Source: Pseudoxanthomonas yeongjuensis
GTDB lineage: Bacteria; Pseudomonadota; Gammaproteobacteria; Xanthomonadales; Xanthomonadaceae
Reading direction: 5' to 3'
Length of the DNA stretch: 64,000 nucleotides
Assembly (NCBI RefSeq): GCF_010093345.1
Contig: NZ_PDWT01000008.1
Coordinates: forward strand, 49,332 to 113,331
Made by a program: the position numbers and the translations under genes. Shown here one piece after another: positions 18,504-28,417 of the stretch; within the stretch, counting starts at the first letter, position 1; the number at the start of each line of letters is the position of its first letter. The notes under the pieces are model-generated. The model worked only from the letters and a program-made list of their open reading frames with translations. It made no database searches and had not been told where the DNA came from.

Positions 18504-18884
18504 TCAATCGGATTCCGTAATGTTTTGTTTACGTAATCCACCGCTGAATAATTTCCAACCAAGCAGTACACCGAGACCCGCGCCGATGATTTCGCAGACC
18601 ACGCGCGTGCCCAGCGAGTCCGCATCGTGGATTCCCTGCAGCGCCAGCCGTGCGTATACCGGCGATTCCAGTCTCACCATCCCAAGGTAGAACAAGTTCC
18701 AGGCATCGATCCCGGCCGAAGCCACCGCGGCGACGACGAAACCCCACCCCAGGGCATGGCCGACCGAGCCGTGCAGCTTGCGTACGGCCCATTGCAGCAA
18801 GCCGTAGCCAAGTATCCCCACCAGCAGAGCGATCAGGCCGGCTTCAAGCGCGCCAAGGAAGCCGAAGTGCAGGGGCAGGTTCAT
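18504..18884 (-). CDS. Small multi-pass membrane protein of unknown function
   Basis: About 126 residues from ATG 18884, with three or four membrane segments (GALEAGLIALLVGILGYGL, ALGWGFVVAAVASAGIDA, EIIGAGLGVLLGWKLF). No catalytic motif or known family is recognised. The C-terminus is short and polar. The gene lies alone between the EF-hand gene and an oxidoreductase gene on the other strand. ATG 18908 is an alternative start but gives a basic leader before the first hydrophobic segment. Confidence 0.7.
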   Translation of the reverse strand: MNLPLHFGFLGALEAGLIALLVGILGYGLLQWAVRKLHGSVGHALGWGFVVAAVASAGIDAWNLFYLGMVRLESPVYARLALQGIHDADSLGTRVVCEIIGAGLGVLLGWKLFSGGLRKQNITESD

Positions 18885-19066
18885 TCGACGCCTCGATCCA
18901 TTGGCCAATACGCGCGCGGCCGCGATGTCAGCCGCGGATAATCATGGGTTTCCAGACATTCCTCCCGAGCCGCCAGCATGCGGCGCCCTGCGGCGGTCAC
19001 TCTAACGCATGCGCATGCGGCAGAATCGAAACCGGCTATCCCGCCCCTTTGCGCAGGAACGGAACC

Positions 19067-19717
19067 ATGACGAGGATATTGCTGGCCGGCGCCAGTGGGA
19101 TGGTGGGCCGCGAGGTATTGCGGCAGGCGCTGGCGGATCCGCGGATCGGCGAAATCGTGGCCCCTGCGCGACGGCCATTGGCGGCCCATCCGAAATTACG
19201 CGACGTGCGGGTGGACTTCGATGCCCTGCCCGCCGATGCGCCCTGGTGGAAGGTGGATGCGGTGATCTGCACCCTGGGCACGACGATCCGCGACGCCGGT
19301 TCGCGGGCCGCGTTCCGCAAGGTCGATCTCGACTATCCGCTGGCGGTGGCGCGACAGGCGCTGGCCCATGGCGCCGCGACCTTCGTGCTGACTTCCGCGA
19401 GCGGGGCCGATGCGGACTCGCGGATCTTCTATTCGCGGACCAAGGGCGAACTGGAACGCGACTTGCGCACGCTCGGCTACCGTTCGCTATGCCTGGTGCG
19501 GCCCGGCCTGCTCGGCGGCGAGCGCGACCGGCGCCGGCCGATCGAGCACGCCGGCATGCGACTGCTGGGCGCGATCGGCCCGCTGTTGCCGCGCCGCTAT
19601 CGCGTGGTGCCCGCCGAACGGGTCGCCGCCACCTTGCTGCGCATGGCGCTGGACGCCGAGCCAGGTGTGCGCATCATTGAATCAGAAGAAATCGGAAGTG
19701 CCAGCGCGAGCCAGTAG
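19067..19717 (+). CDS. NAD(P)-binding atypical short-chain dehydrogenase
   Basis: The 216-residue protein begins with the Rossmann motif GASGMVG at residues 8-14. It continues with VDAVICTLGTT, VLTSASGADADSRIFYSRTKGELE (Tyr-x-x-x-Lys-like YSRTK) and a C-terminal region of an atypical SDR, similar to HTATIP2/YwnB-like nucleoside-diphosphate-sugar epimerases. It should bind NAD(P)H; the substrate is unknown. The start follows a GGAACGGAACC stretch. Longer in-frame starts upstream run through intergenic sequence and were rejected. Confidence 0.85.
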   Translation: MTRILLAGASGMVGREVLRQALADPRIGEIVAPARRPLAAHPKLRDVRVDFDALPADAPWWKVDAVICTLGTTIRDAGSRAAFRKVDLDYPLAVARQALAHGAATFVLTSASGADADSRIFYSRTKGELERDLRTLGYRSLCLVRPGLLGGERDRRRPIEHAGMRLLGAIGPLLPRRYRVVPAERVAATLLRMALDAEPGVRIIESEEIGSASASQ

Positions 19718-19751
19718 CCAATACCCGGGAGACGAGAAGACGAACACCCCA

Positions 19752-19804
19752 CCTCTCGTTACTCGTTACTCGTTACTCGTTCCTCGTTCCTCACTCCTCA
19801 CTCC
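19752..19804. repeat. Seven-base tandem repeat (CTCGTTA/CTCGTTC/CTCACTC)
   Basis: About seven head-to-tail copies of a 7-base unit that drifts from CTCGTTA to CTCGTTC to CTCACTC fill the gap between the SDR stop and the end of the convergent cysteine-rich protein gene. A related CTCACTC series occurs at 28311-28340. Confidence 0.75.
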
Positions 19805-19993
19805 TCAAACATCACCCTCCCCCCAGGCCCGCACAACGATGGCTCCATCATCATCCACCGCCACCGCGATATTGATCGGCCTGCAACAGACATGGCAATC
19901 CTCGATGTACTGCTGCTGGTCCACCGAATCGTCGATGACGAGATCGATGGTTTCGCCGCAATAGGGGCACTGGATCGATTCGAGGGGCAGCAT
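19805..19993 (-). CDS. CPXCG-motif cysteine-rich zinc-ribbon protein
   Basis: The 62-residue product starts at ATG 19993 (MLPLESIQCPYCGETIDL). Two cysteine pairs, CPYC and CHVCC about 24 residues later, form a probable zinc ribbon. Length and motif match the CPXCG cysteine-rich family known across gammaproteobacteria. Its function is not established. A longer open frame upstream is an artefact that runs across the next gene's promoter. It is convergent with the SDR gene. Confidence 0.85.
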   Translation of the reverse strand: MLPLESIQCPYCGETIDLVIDDSVDQQQYIEDCHVCCRPINIAVAVDDDGAIVVRAWGEGDV

Positions 19994-20122
19994 GGCGATA
20001 TCCGTACGGAGACAGTGTTTGCGGGGGCCGCCAGTCTGCTCCTTTTTCCGGCCCCGTTTCCTCACGCATGGATAACCCGGACGGCAGTAAATGGTGCGCA
20101 GGTGCCCACCGGAGTCGCAACC

Positions 20123-20620
20123 ATGCGCACACGCCACGTATTCAGCGTTCCCGACCTGGCCACGGCCCAAGGTGTCCTCGCTGCCGCTCGCGCAGCCGGC
20201 CTGGACAACGGCAATCTTTCGCTCATCGCCCGCGCGGATATCGAACTCGGTTCCATCGACGACGAGTTCAAGGATGTGGCCACCGATTTCATGCCGGCCG
20301 CCTTGCGTGGTGCGGCCATCGGTGGCGGCGCCGGCTTGCTCACGGGCCTGGCGGCGCTCGCCTTCCCGTCGCTCGGGGTCACCCTTGCCGGGGTCGTACT
20401 GCTCACCGTCGGCGGTGCGGCGATCGGCACCTGGATCTCATCGCTGGTCGGATCCACGGTGGAAGATCCGGTGCGGCGCAAGTTCGAAGGCGAGATCGCC
20501 GCCGGACGCATCCTGCTGGTGATCGATGCGGAAGACCCGCAACTTCCCGCGGCCGAGGCCGCGATACTGGCCGCGGGCGCCACCACCCTGCCCTACGAAA
20601 CAGCCACCGCTCTGACTTGA
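20123..20620 (+). CDS. Conserved hypothetical protein with glycine-rich membrane hairpin
   Basis: The 165-residue protein starts at ATG 20123 with GGAG upstream. An N-terminal soluble part (MRTRHVFSVPDLATAQGVL) resembles a small ferredoxin-like fold. It is followed by a glycine-zipper hydrophobic hairpin (AAIGGGAGLLTGLAALAFP, GVVLLTVGGAAIGTW) and a short C-terminal soluble part. The layout suggests a membrane-associated stress protein of the general-stress or DUF1269 type, but I cannot assign it with certainty. Confidence 0.75.
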   Translation: MRTRHVFSVPDLATAQGVLAAARAAGLDNGNLSLIARADIELGSIDDEFKDVATDFMPAALRGAAIGGGAGLLTGLAALAFPSLGVTLAGVVLLTVGGAAIGTWISSLVGSTVEDPVRRKFEGEIAAGRILLVIDAEDPQLPAAEAAILAAGATTLPYETATALT

Positions 20621-20664
20621 GCGGAAAGGCGCTTCGCGGATTACCGGCAAGGATCGTCACCGCC

Positions 20665-20744
20665 GTAGGAGCGTCCATGGGCGCGGGCTCTTCTTTCGGA
20701 TCTCCGATACGTGAAGGAGAGCTCGCGCCCATGGGCGCTCCTAC
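20665..20744. repeat. GTAGGAGCG-type REP palindrome
   Basis: The left arm at 20665-20689 and right arm at 20720-20744 are 25-base inverted copies with two mismatches, both beginning GTAGGAGCG when read outward to inward. The right arm supplies the TAG stop of the minus-strand membrane gene at 20741. The same end sequence reappears at 47137-47211. Confidence 0.85.
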
Positions 20745-21253
20745 AAGGTTCGCGGATGCGCGAGTTGGCGCATGCGCAGCAGCAGGCCGATGCTGTAGAC
20801 CAGCGAATACGCGATCAGCGTGGCGGCGATGCCCATGGTCAGCGGGCTGACCTGTTGCGCGGCCTGCGCGGATCCGCCCGAAAACGTGCCCAGGCTCCAG
20901 CGCCACGCCAGCCGTCCCAGCAGCAACAGGGTCAGGCCGCCGCCGATCCACGGATTGGGCGTGTAGTAACGCCGGCCGTCGATCAGCTGCGCATGCGTGT
21001 GCTTGAGCGCGAGCATTCCCAGCGCAGTGCCCGCTGCCGCGCCCACGCCAATGCCCAGGCCGACATGGGGCAGGAAAACCGCCGCGCTGGCCAACGCCAG
21101 AGCTACCACCGACACCAGCACCAGGCGCGCGATCGCGCGCCCGGGTTGCCAGGTCTGGCGGCCGAAGCTGCGACGGATCCGGCGGTAATAAAGCCAGCCG
21201 ATGCCGGCTGTGGCCAGGTAGGGAGTCAGTGCGGGCAGGGCGGCGACAGGCAT
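20741..21253 (-). CDS. Multi-pass membrane protein, possibly DUF1453/CcdC-like
   Basis: About 170 residues with four or five hydrophobic segments. A central TxNPW-type stretch (RRYYTPNPWIGGGLTLLL) recalls the CcdC/DUF1453 family, a resemblance seen only by eye. An N-terminal amphipathic start (PALTPYLATAGIGWLYYRRIRRSFG) places a basic loop in the cytoplasm. The TAG stop is formed by the end of a REP palindrome, so the last residues may be family-atypical. Function unknown. Confidence 0.72.
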   Translation of the reverse strand: MPVAALPALTPYLATAGIGWLYYRRIRRSFGRQTWQPGRAIARLVLVSVVALALASAAVFLPHVGLGIGVGAAAGTALGMLALKHTHAQLIDGRRYYTPNPWIGGGLTLLLLGRLAWRWSLGTFSGGSAQAAQQVSPLTMGIAATLIAYSLVYSIGLLLRMRQLAHPRTL

Positions 21254-21414
21254 GATGCGGTCTCGTATCGATGGCGCGGGCAGAGTATGCCCTTCGCGTC
21301 GCCGATCTAGGTGCCAGAGGTCACTCGTTCACGAAGGTATCGATCGTGTCGCGGGCGCAACCTATTTTTTACCGCCTTCGTGCCATAACCTGCCCATCAC
21401 TTCTGGAGCCGACC

Positions 21415-22560
21415 ATGATCCGCAATATCCTGACCACCGCCTGTGCCGCTGCATTGCTTGTTGTTTCCGCATCGGCCTGCAGCGCACAGGAGAAGTCGAA
21501 ACCTCCCTTCCGCATCGTCGAAGCCGGCCAGTTCAAGGAGCCGTGGGCGATGACCTTCCTGCCGGATGGCCGCCTGCTGGTCAGCGAGAAGAAAGGCGCG
21601 TTGAAACTGGTCGCTCTTGGAGCGACCCCTGCCGACAACCGGATTGGCGATATCAGCGGCATCCCGGCAGTGGCCTACGGCGGACAAGGCGGCTTCGGCG
21701 AGGTGGTGCTGCATCCGCATTTCGCGGACAACGGCTGGATCTACCTGGGTTATGCGGAAGCCGGCGAAGGCGATACCAGTGGCGGTGTCGTGGCGCGGGC
21801 GAAACTTGCCCTGGATGCCAAGGGCGGCGGCGCGCTGTCGGATCTTCAGGTGATCTGGCGCCAGGTGCCCAAAGTCACCGGACACGGTCATTACGGCCAT
21901 CGCATCGCCTTCGGACCCGATGGCAAGTTGTGGATCACTTCCAGCGAACGGCAGAAATTCGATCCCGCCCAGGACATGCAATCCAACCTGGGCAAGATCA
22001 TCCGCCTCAACGACGACGGCAGCGTGCCGGCCGACAATCCGTTCGCGAAACAGGGCGGCATCGCCGCGCAGGTCTGGAGCCTGGGCCATCGCAACGCGCT
22101 CGGGCTGGCCTTCGACGCGCAGGGACGCCTATGGGAGCAGGAGATGGGTCCGAAAGGCGGCGATGAGCTCAACCTGATCGAACGCGGCAGGAACTACGGC
22201 TACCCCATCGTCTCCAACGGCGACCATTACGATGGCAGGGTGATCCCGGACCACGACACCCGTCCGGAATTCGCCGCGCCGAAAGTCAGCTGGAACCCGG
22301 TGATTTCCCCGGCCGGATTGATGATCTATTCCGGCGACCGGTTCCCGCAATGGAAAGGCGACGCCTTCATCGGCGGCCTGTCGTCGAAGTCGCTGGTGCG
22401 CATCGAGTTCGACGGCACCACGGCGCGCGAAGCGGCGCGCTACGACATGGGCCAGCGCATCCGCGAGGTGGAACAGGGGCCGGACGGAAGCCTGTGGCTG
22501 CTGGAGGACGAGGACGATGGCTCGGGCGGCAGGTTGTTGAAGTTGATTCCCGAAGCTTGA
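21415..22560 (+). CDS. PQQ-dependent aldose (glucose/sorbosone-type) dehydrogenase
   Basis: The 381-residue exported protein has a signal ending at SASAC, possibly a lipobox. It is a six-bladed quinoprotein propeller related to soluble aldose dehydrogenases (EPWAMTFLPDGRLLVSEK, GGFGEVVLHPHF, HGHYGHRIAFGPDGKLW, HRNALGLAFD, GGDELNLI). The family oxidises aldoses in the periplasm with bound PQQ, passing electrons to a respiratory acceptor. No PQQ synthesis genes are in the window. ATG 21415 with GGAG upstream gives the expected signal peptide. It ends at a strong convergent terminator. Confidence 0.9.
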   Translation: MIRNILTTACAAALLVVSASACSAQEKSKPPFRIVEAGQFKEPWAMTFLPDGRLLVSEKKGALKLVALGATPADNRIGDISGIPAVAYGGQGGFGEVVLHPHFADNGWIYLGYAEAGEGDTSGGVVARAKLALDAKGGGALSDLQVIWRQVPKVTGHGHYGHRIAFGPDGKLWITSSERQKFDPAQDMQSNLGKIIRLNDDGSVPADNPFAKQGGIAAQVWSLGHRNALGLAFDAQGRLWEQEMGPKGGDELNLIERGRNYGYPIVSNGDHYDGRVIPDHDTRPEFAAPKVSWNPVISPAGLMIYSGDRFPQWKGDAFIGGLSSKSLVRIEFDGTTAREAARYDMGQRIREVEQGPDGSLWLLEDEDDGSGGRLLKLIPEA

Positions 22561-22563
22561 TCC

Positions 22564-22599
22564 CGCGTCCCTCTCTCCGCTCGTGGGGAGAGGGACGCG
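22564..22599. terminator. Convergent terminator hairpin
   Basis: CGCGTCCCTCTC at 22564 pairs with GAGAGGGACGCG at 22588 across a 12-base loop. It lies between the convergent aldose dehydrogenase and lytic transglycosylase genes. Confidence 0.7.
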
Positions 22600-22620
22600 A
22601 TCCAGGACCCATACCATCAA

Positions 22621-23439
22621 TTACTTCTTCATCGCAGCCGCTTTTGTTTCCACCGATGTCGAATCCGCCGGTCTCAACGGCGCCGTGCCCAGCGCCTGCT
22701 GGTAGCGCTGGTGCAAGGCCCGCACCTTTTCCACGTAGGCCTGGGTTTCCGCATACGGCGGCACCCCTTTGTAGCGGGTGACCGCGCCGATACCGGCGTT
22801 GTAGGCCGCCGCCACCAGGACCAGGTCGTTGTGGTAGCGCTTGAACAGGCTCTTCAGATGCTTCGCCCCGGCGTTGATCGATTCGACGGAGGAATACGGA
22901 TCCACCACGCCGTATTGCCTGGACACGTCGGGCATCAACTGCATCACCCCTTGCGCACCCTTGGGCGACAGCGCCCTGGCATCGAAGCCGCTTTCCGCAT
23001 GCGCTATCGAACGCAACCAGGCGTCCTCCACGCCCGTGACCCTGGCCGCGCTCCGGAACTGCTTCGCATACATATCCAGGCGCGGCTTGCCGACCTTGCC
23101 CAGGCCCGGATGCGCGGGTTCGCCCGGCGGCGTCGCCACGGTGAACTTCAGGTACACGGTGGAACCCGGCAACTTGCGCGTGCCATAGACCAGCTGCCCT
23201 TCCTGTTCGCGCTGGTACAGGGTGCCGCTGAACACGCCCATCGATCCCCACAGGTTGGGGACGTTGGCCGCGTTGTCGTCGATCTTCTTCGCCTCGCACT
23301 TCGACCCCGGCTCCGGCGCGGTCGACAGGCTGACGGTGCCGTTGCGCACGCAGCGATAGACCGTGCGCGCTTCCACCGGCAGGCAGGCCAGCAACAGCAT
23401 GGCGGTCGGCAGGGCCAGCAGCGATCGGGGCGAAAACAT
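22621..23439 (-). CDS. Lytic transglycosylase (SLT domain)
   Basis: The 272-residue exported enzyme starts at ATG 23439 with a signal peptide (cleavage near VEA-RT). A DUF4124-like N-terminal part (YRCVRNGTVSLST) leads to a C-terminal SLT fold with catalytic Glu in IAHAESGFDARALSPKGA, then GVMQLMPDV, INAGAKHL and AAYNAGIGAV. It should cleave peptidoglycan to 1,6-anhydro-MurNAc products in the periplasm. The longer open frame upstream of 23439 lacks a signal and is rejected. It is convergent with the aldose dehydrogenase. Confidence 0.92.
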   Translation of the reverse strand: MFSPRSLLALPTAMLLLACLPVEARTVYRCVRNGTVSLSTAPEPGSKCEAKKIDDNAANVPNLWGSMGVFSGTLYQREQEGQLVYGTRKLPGSTVYLKFTVATPPGEPAHPGLGKVGKPRLDMYAKQFRSAARVTGVEDAWLRSIAHAESGFDARALSPKGAQGVMQLMPDVSRQYGVVDPYSSVESINAGAKHLKSLFKRYHNDLVLVAAAYNAGIGAVTRYKGVPPYAETQAYVEKVRALHQRYQQALGTAPLRPADSTSVETKAAAMKK

Positions 23440-23525
23440 GCGCGGATCGTAAACGTTCGCGGGCCAACCGGCGCATAACCGGCCAGCGCACGCATGATCC
23501 GGGCGCGGACACCCGGCCCGCCGCC

Positions 23526-24116
23526 TCAGTTCGAAGCGCCCGCCTGGATGGCCACGACCTTGACCTCGAATTCGCTGCAATCGGCGCTGCCGCGCTTGCA
23601 GACGCCGTTGATCCAGGTTTCTCCGTTGCCGAACATCACGCCCTGGCCGCTGATCATGAGCCCGGAGTACTTCTGCGCCTCGATCGCTCCGGCGATGGCA
23701 GGCGTGATGATCTTGTCGTAGTCGCGCACGAAAGCCGCCGGATCCCCGATCGTGGTCTTGCTGCCATCGATGTCGACCTTGATCGGGTAATCGACCAGCG
23801 CTGCGACCGCGGCCTTGTCGCCGTCGGCGACCGCCTTCTGGTAGGCCTGGATCACCGCCTGGTATCTGGCATGGTCGCCCAGCACCCTGTCGATGGAGGC
23901 GTTGACGGCCGTGTCGTCATCGGGAGCTGGCGCGACGATGGAACCGTTCGTGGCGTCGGGGGCAGGATTCGCGGCGATCGGAATCGACTCTGGCGCGGAA
24001 ACCGCCTGGTCGCCTGCCCCGCTCGCGGGCACGCTCGCGGCAGGCGTATCGGCTGGCTTGCCGCAGCCGCAGAGCAGGAGCATGGCCAGCAGGAGGCCGA
24101 GGGGAGTTCTGTTCAT
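23526..24116 (-). CDS. Lipoprotein of unknown function with helical C-terminal domain
   Basis: The 196-residue lipoprotein has lipobox LCGC (Cys18). It is followed by a Pro/Ala-rich spacer to about residue 70, then a compact alpha/beta domain (IDRVLGDHARYQAVIQAYQKAVADGDKAA, VDYPIKVDIDGSKTTIG). The C-terminal domain resembles small secreted SnoaL- or cystatin-like folds used as binding modules. A cysteine pair (CKRGSADC) may be oxidised. I do not recognise the family. It lies just upstream of the lytic transglycosylase on the same strand. Confidence 0.78.
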   Translation of the reverse strand: MNRTPLGLLLAMLLLCGCGKPADTPAASVPASGAGDQAVSAPESIPIAANPAPDATNGSIVAPAPDDDTAVNASIDRVLGDHARYQAVIQAYQKAVADGDKAAVAALVDYPIKVDIDGSKTTIGDPAAFVRDYDKIITPAIAGAIEAQKYSGLMISGQGVMFGNGETWINGVCKRGSADCSEFEVKVVAIQAGASN

Positions 24117-24397
24117 TGGAATGCCTTGTCGGGTGAAGGGAAATACATGACCTTGTTTCCTGTCTCGCCCGGCCCGGCCCGGCGCAAGCCAACGATGGTA
24201 GTCCGGTCATGCTGCCCCTGGATCGCTTCCGATCATGGCTTTCCGCCGACCGCGACAGCTTCCTCCCGACACCTGTTGTTGCAGAGCGACTTGCCCGGCC
24301 GGAATCCGGATAGCGGACCGGGTGATATCGGCAAGGCAAGCCTGCTAAGCTTCATCCAGGTGAAGGAAATGTTACGACCGTAAGGAGAGAGCTACTG

Positions 24398-24862
24398 ATG
24401 GGCATCAAGCTCAAAGCCGGCTCTATGGAGTTGGAAGTCGCATACATCGAATGGCTGCGCGAGCAGGGCTACAACCCGGCCGAGGGCATCGATTCGTTTT
24501 TCGACGAATCCGAATTCGTGCATGCGCAGTTGCCGATGATCCATGAAAGCGAGCAGGCGCAGCTGCTCGAAGAGGCTCGCCTGCACCTCAAGCGCCGTAG
24601 CGCGGATCCGCAGTTCACCGCGCAATTCCCGATCGTTTACCACTGCAGCCACGAAAGCGGCCGCGACCTGCGCTACACGGTCACGCTGGCGATTTCCGAC
24701 CAGGGCGCCGAATGGGTGGGCCGGATCTGGAGCGGCAGCGAGTACCTCGGCGAGATCGTAGGCACCGGCAGCGGCCCGCATGTCAATTACATCGAACTGG
24801 CGCGCATGCACATCGAATCGCAGATCGTACGACCGGACGCGATAGTCCGCCAGGGAACCTGA
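24398..24862 (+). CDS. Conserved hypothetical protein
   Basis: The 154-residue soluble, acidic protein lacks a signal peptide and membrane segments. ATG 24398 is preceded by AAGGAG at ten bases. The middle (FFDESEFVHAQLPMIHESEQAQLLEEARLHLKRR) is helical and the rest is beta-rich (YTVTLAISDQGAEWVGRIWSGSEYLGEIVG). I do not recognise a family. It is convergent with the carboxylesterase gene. The 280 bases upstream hold no other gene. Confidence 0.72.
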   Translation: MGIKLKAGSMELEVAYIEWLREQGYNPAEGIDSFFDESEFVHAQLPMIHESEQAQLLEEARLHLKRRSADPQFTAQFPIVYHCSHESGRDLRYTVTLAISDQGAEWVGRIWSGSEYLGEIVGTGSGPHVNYIELARMHIESQIVRPDAIVRQGT

Positions 24863-24886
24863 TCGCCGCCGCAGGCGCCGCCCGGA

Positions 24887-26455
<1,569 letters not shown>

Positions 26456-26776
26456 CGACAACCGCCTTTGCTGCAGGGTCTCGACCGCATCATGCCAGTT
26501 CCGCCGCACAGCGTGCGTCGTATGCGACATCCATCCGCACGACTATCGGGAGCGCATTGCCTGGCCCGGGGATTAGACTGCGCATGGACGAAGCGCCGTT
26601 CCCGCGAAGAGCCTGCCCTCGAATGCTGTCGTCGGGGTGGGGACCCAGCGACTTCGCCTCTATCGCAAAGGCACTGGATCCCCGCTTTCGCGGGAATGAC
26701 GAGATAAAGCGAGACCCGCCTCGATCGGCGAGGTATCGAACCCGGACGCAATGACCCTCACGATTGGAGCCGGACA
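26456..26776. other. Gene-free intergenic region with GGATCCCCGCTTTCGCGGGAATGAC repeat
   Basis: This 321-base divergent gap should hold the promoters of the carboxylesterase and the Gfo/Idh gene. It contains a dispersed palindrome at 26671-26700 that is repeated at 35000-35029. No gene is supported. Confidence 0.55.
26671..26700. repeat. Dispersed CACTGGATCCCCGCTTTCGCGGG palindrome
   Basis: The core CCCGCTTTCGCGGG is a hairpin flanked by GCACTGGAT and AATGAC. A near-identical copy lies at 35000-35029. Such elements are frequent intergenic repeats in many proteobacteria. Confidence 0.7.
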
Positions 26777-27817
26777 ATGCAACCCCATCTCAATGTGGCC
26801 CTGGTCGGCTACGGTTTCGTCGGCAAGGTGTTCCATGCGCCGCTGATCGAGAACACGCCGGGCCTGCGCCTGCATGCCGTGGTCTCGAGCGATGCGCGCA
26901 AGGTGCTGGCCGATCATCCCGGCATGCGGGTGGTCGCCGAGCCTGAAGCCGCATTCGCCGACCCGGAGATCGACCTGGTGGTCATCGCCGCGCCCAATCC
27001 GGTGCATGCCGCCCTGGCCAGCGCGGCGCTGGCGCACGGCAAGCATGTAGTGGTCGACAAACCCTTCACCGTGTCCGTGCACCAGGCGCAACAAGTGGTG
27101 GCCGATGCCGACCGCGCCGGCCGCATCGTCAGCGTGTTCCAGAACCGGCGCTGGGATGCCGATTTCCTCACCCTGCGCAAGCTGATCGCGGAGGGTGCGC
27201 TGGGCGAAGTCATGGAATTCCACTCGCACTTCGACCGTTACCGGCCGGTCGTGGCCGACCGCTGGCGCGAACGCGATGAGCCGGGTTCGGGGCTGTGGTA
27301 CGACCTGGGTCCGCACCTGCTGGACCAGGCGCTGCAGCTGTTCGGCATGCCCGAAGCGGTGTTCGCCGACATCGCCCTGCAACGCGACGGTGCGAGTGCC
27401 GCGGACTATTTCAACGTACTGCTGCGCTATCCGAAGCTGCGCGTGGTCCTGCATGCCGGATCGCTGGTAGCGGGGCAGCCATTGCGTTTCGCGGTGCACG
27501 GCACGCGTGCCAGCTACCTGAAGCATGGCCTGGACCCGCAGGAGGATGCGCTGCGCAAGGGTGGAATTCCCGGACAGGCAGGCTGGGGGATCGATCCCCT
27601 GCCCGGCGTGTTGCGTACCGGCGCAGCCGACAGCGTGGAAACGGAAATCGTGCAGGGCGTTCCCGGCGACTATGTCCGCTATTACGCGGCGATGCGCGAC
27701 GCGATCCTGCACGGCGGCCCCGCACCGGTGACGCCGCAGGAAGCCCTGCAGGTCATGGCCATGCTGGAATGGGGACTGGAAAGTTCCGCCACGCGACGCG
27801 AGGTCGTCTGCCGCTAG
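26777..27817 (+). CDS. Gfo/Idh/MocA-family oxidoreductase
   Basis: The 346-residue cytosolic enzyme has an N-terminal Rossmann motif GYGFVG at residues 11-16, the conserved VDKPF stretch near residue 95, the substrate-side EFHSHFDRYRP segment and GSGLWYDLGPHLLDQAL. Length and motifs match the family, which reduces or oxidises sugars and inositols with NAD(P). Specificity is unknown. It stands alone, with a REP palindrome between its stop and the convergent DUF3247 gene. Confidence 0.92.
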   Translation: MQPHLNVALVGYGFVGKVFHAPLIENTPGLRLHAVVSSDARKVLADHPGMRVVAEPEAAFADPEIDLVVIAAPNPVHAALASAALAHGKHVVVDKPFTVSVHQAQQVVADADRAGRIVSVFQNRRWDADFLTLRKLIAEGALGEVMEFHSHFDRYRPVVADRWRERDEPGSGLWYDLGPHLLDQALQLFGMPEAVFADIALQRDGASAADYFNVLLRYPKLRVVLHAGSLVAGQPLRFAVHGTRASYLKHGLDPQEDALRKGGIPGQAGWGIDPLPGVLRTGAADSVETEIVQGVPGDYVRYYAAMRDAILHGGPAPVTPQEALQVMAMLEWGLESSATRREVVCR

Positions 27818-27850
27818 TGCGCACCCACCTCACGAGCTCTTGGAGCACTT

Positions 27851-27940
27851 GTGGGAGCGGCGTAAGCCGCGAAGGCTCTCCCGAAGCATCGATTCGCGTG
27901 GCACCGTCGGGCTTCCGTTCGCGGCTTACGCCGCTCCCAC
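27851..27940. repeat. GTGGGAGCGGCG-type REP with 23-base perfect arms
   Basis: The arms at 27851-27873 and 27918-27940 are perfect inverted copies. The element lies between two convergent genes and could also act as a terminator. Confidence 0.85.
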
Positions 27941-27952
27941 ATTCCCTCCCGC

Positions 27953-28240
27953 TCAATCGCTGCCCATGTGGAAAATATCGCTGACCTGGTCCAGCCATAC
28001 CTGATGCGAATGTCCCGACTGGTCCAGATCGTCAAGGCGCAACAATGCGTTGACCCCTTCCTGCCCCTCGGCATCGCGGAAGGTCTGGATCGTGGGTCGC
28101 GTCGTTACCAGGCCCTTCAATTTCCGGCCGTCATCCAGGGTGATCTCGACGATGGCTTCATCCGGCAGTTCGGCGATGCGCGATTCGATCAGCGCGATCT
28201 CGTCCTGGCGGGTATGCACGCGTTCGGCGATTGCGGTCAT
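27953..28240 (-). CDS. DUF3247 family protein
   Basis: The product has 95 residues from ATG 28240 (MTAIAERVHTRQDEIALI). Sequence and size match the DUF3247 family, which is largely confined to xanthomonads. Its structure resembles an Sm/SH3-like small beta-barrel (IVEITLDDGRKLKGLVTTRP); the function is unknown. A longer in-frame leader upstream is low-complexity intergenic sequence and is rejected. Confidence 0.82.
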   Translation of the reverse strand: MTAIAERVHTRQDEIALIESRIAELPDEAIVEITLDDGRKLKGLVTTRPTIQTFRDAEGQEGVNALLRLDDLDQSGHSHQVWLDQVSDIFHMGSD

Positions 28241-28260
28241 CGCTTTCTCCTTTGTGAGAA

Positions 28261-28335
28261 GTGAGCGGAGAGGAGTGAGAAGTGGGCGAAGGCAGGGGGC
28301 GAAGGCTACCTCACTCCTCACTCCTCTCCGCTCAC
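28261..28335. repeat. Inverted repeat with 19-base perfect arms
   Basis: GTGAGCGGAGAGGAGTGAG at 28261-28279 is repeated in inverse at 28317-28335, next to CTCACTC heptamers. It lies upstream of the DUF3247 gene. Confidence 0.8.
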
Positions 28336-28417
28336 TCCTCCAGAGGAACAACGGGGAGCGTAGAACGCAACCGGTAGCGGCGCGTGAAAGACCGGCCTGA
28401 TGCCGGCATGCAAGAAC

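Noticed and set aside
19752..19804. Heptamer repeats as a CRISPR or minisatellite gene
   Set aside because: Units are too short and have no spacers. No reading frame is supported.
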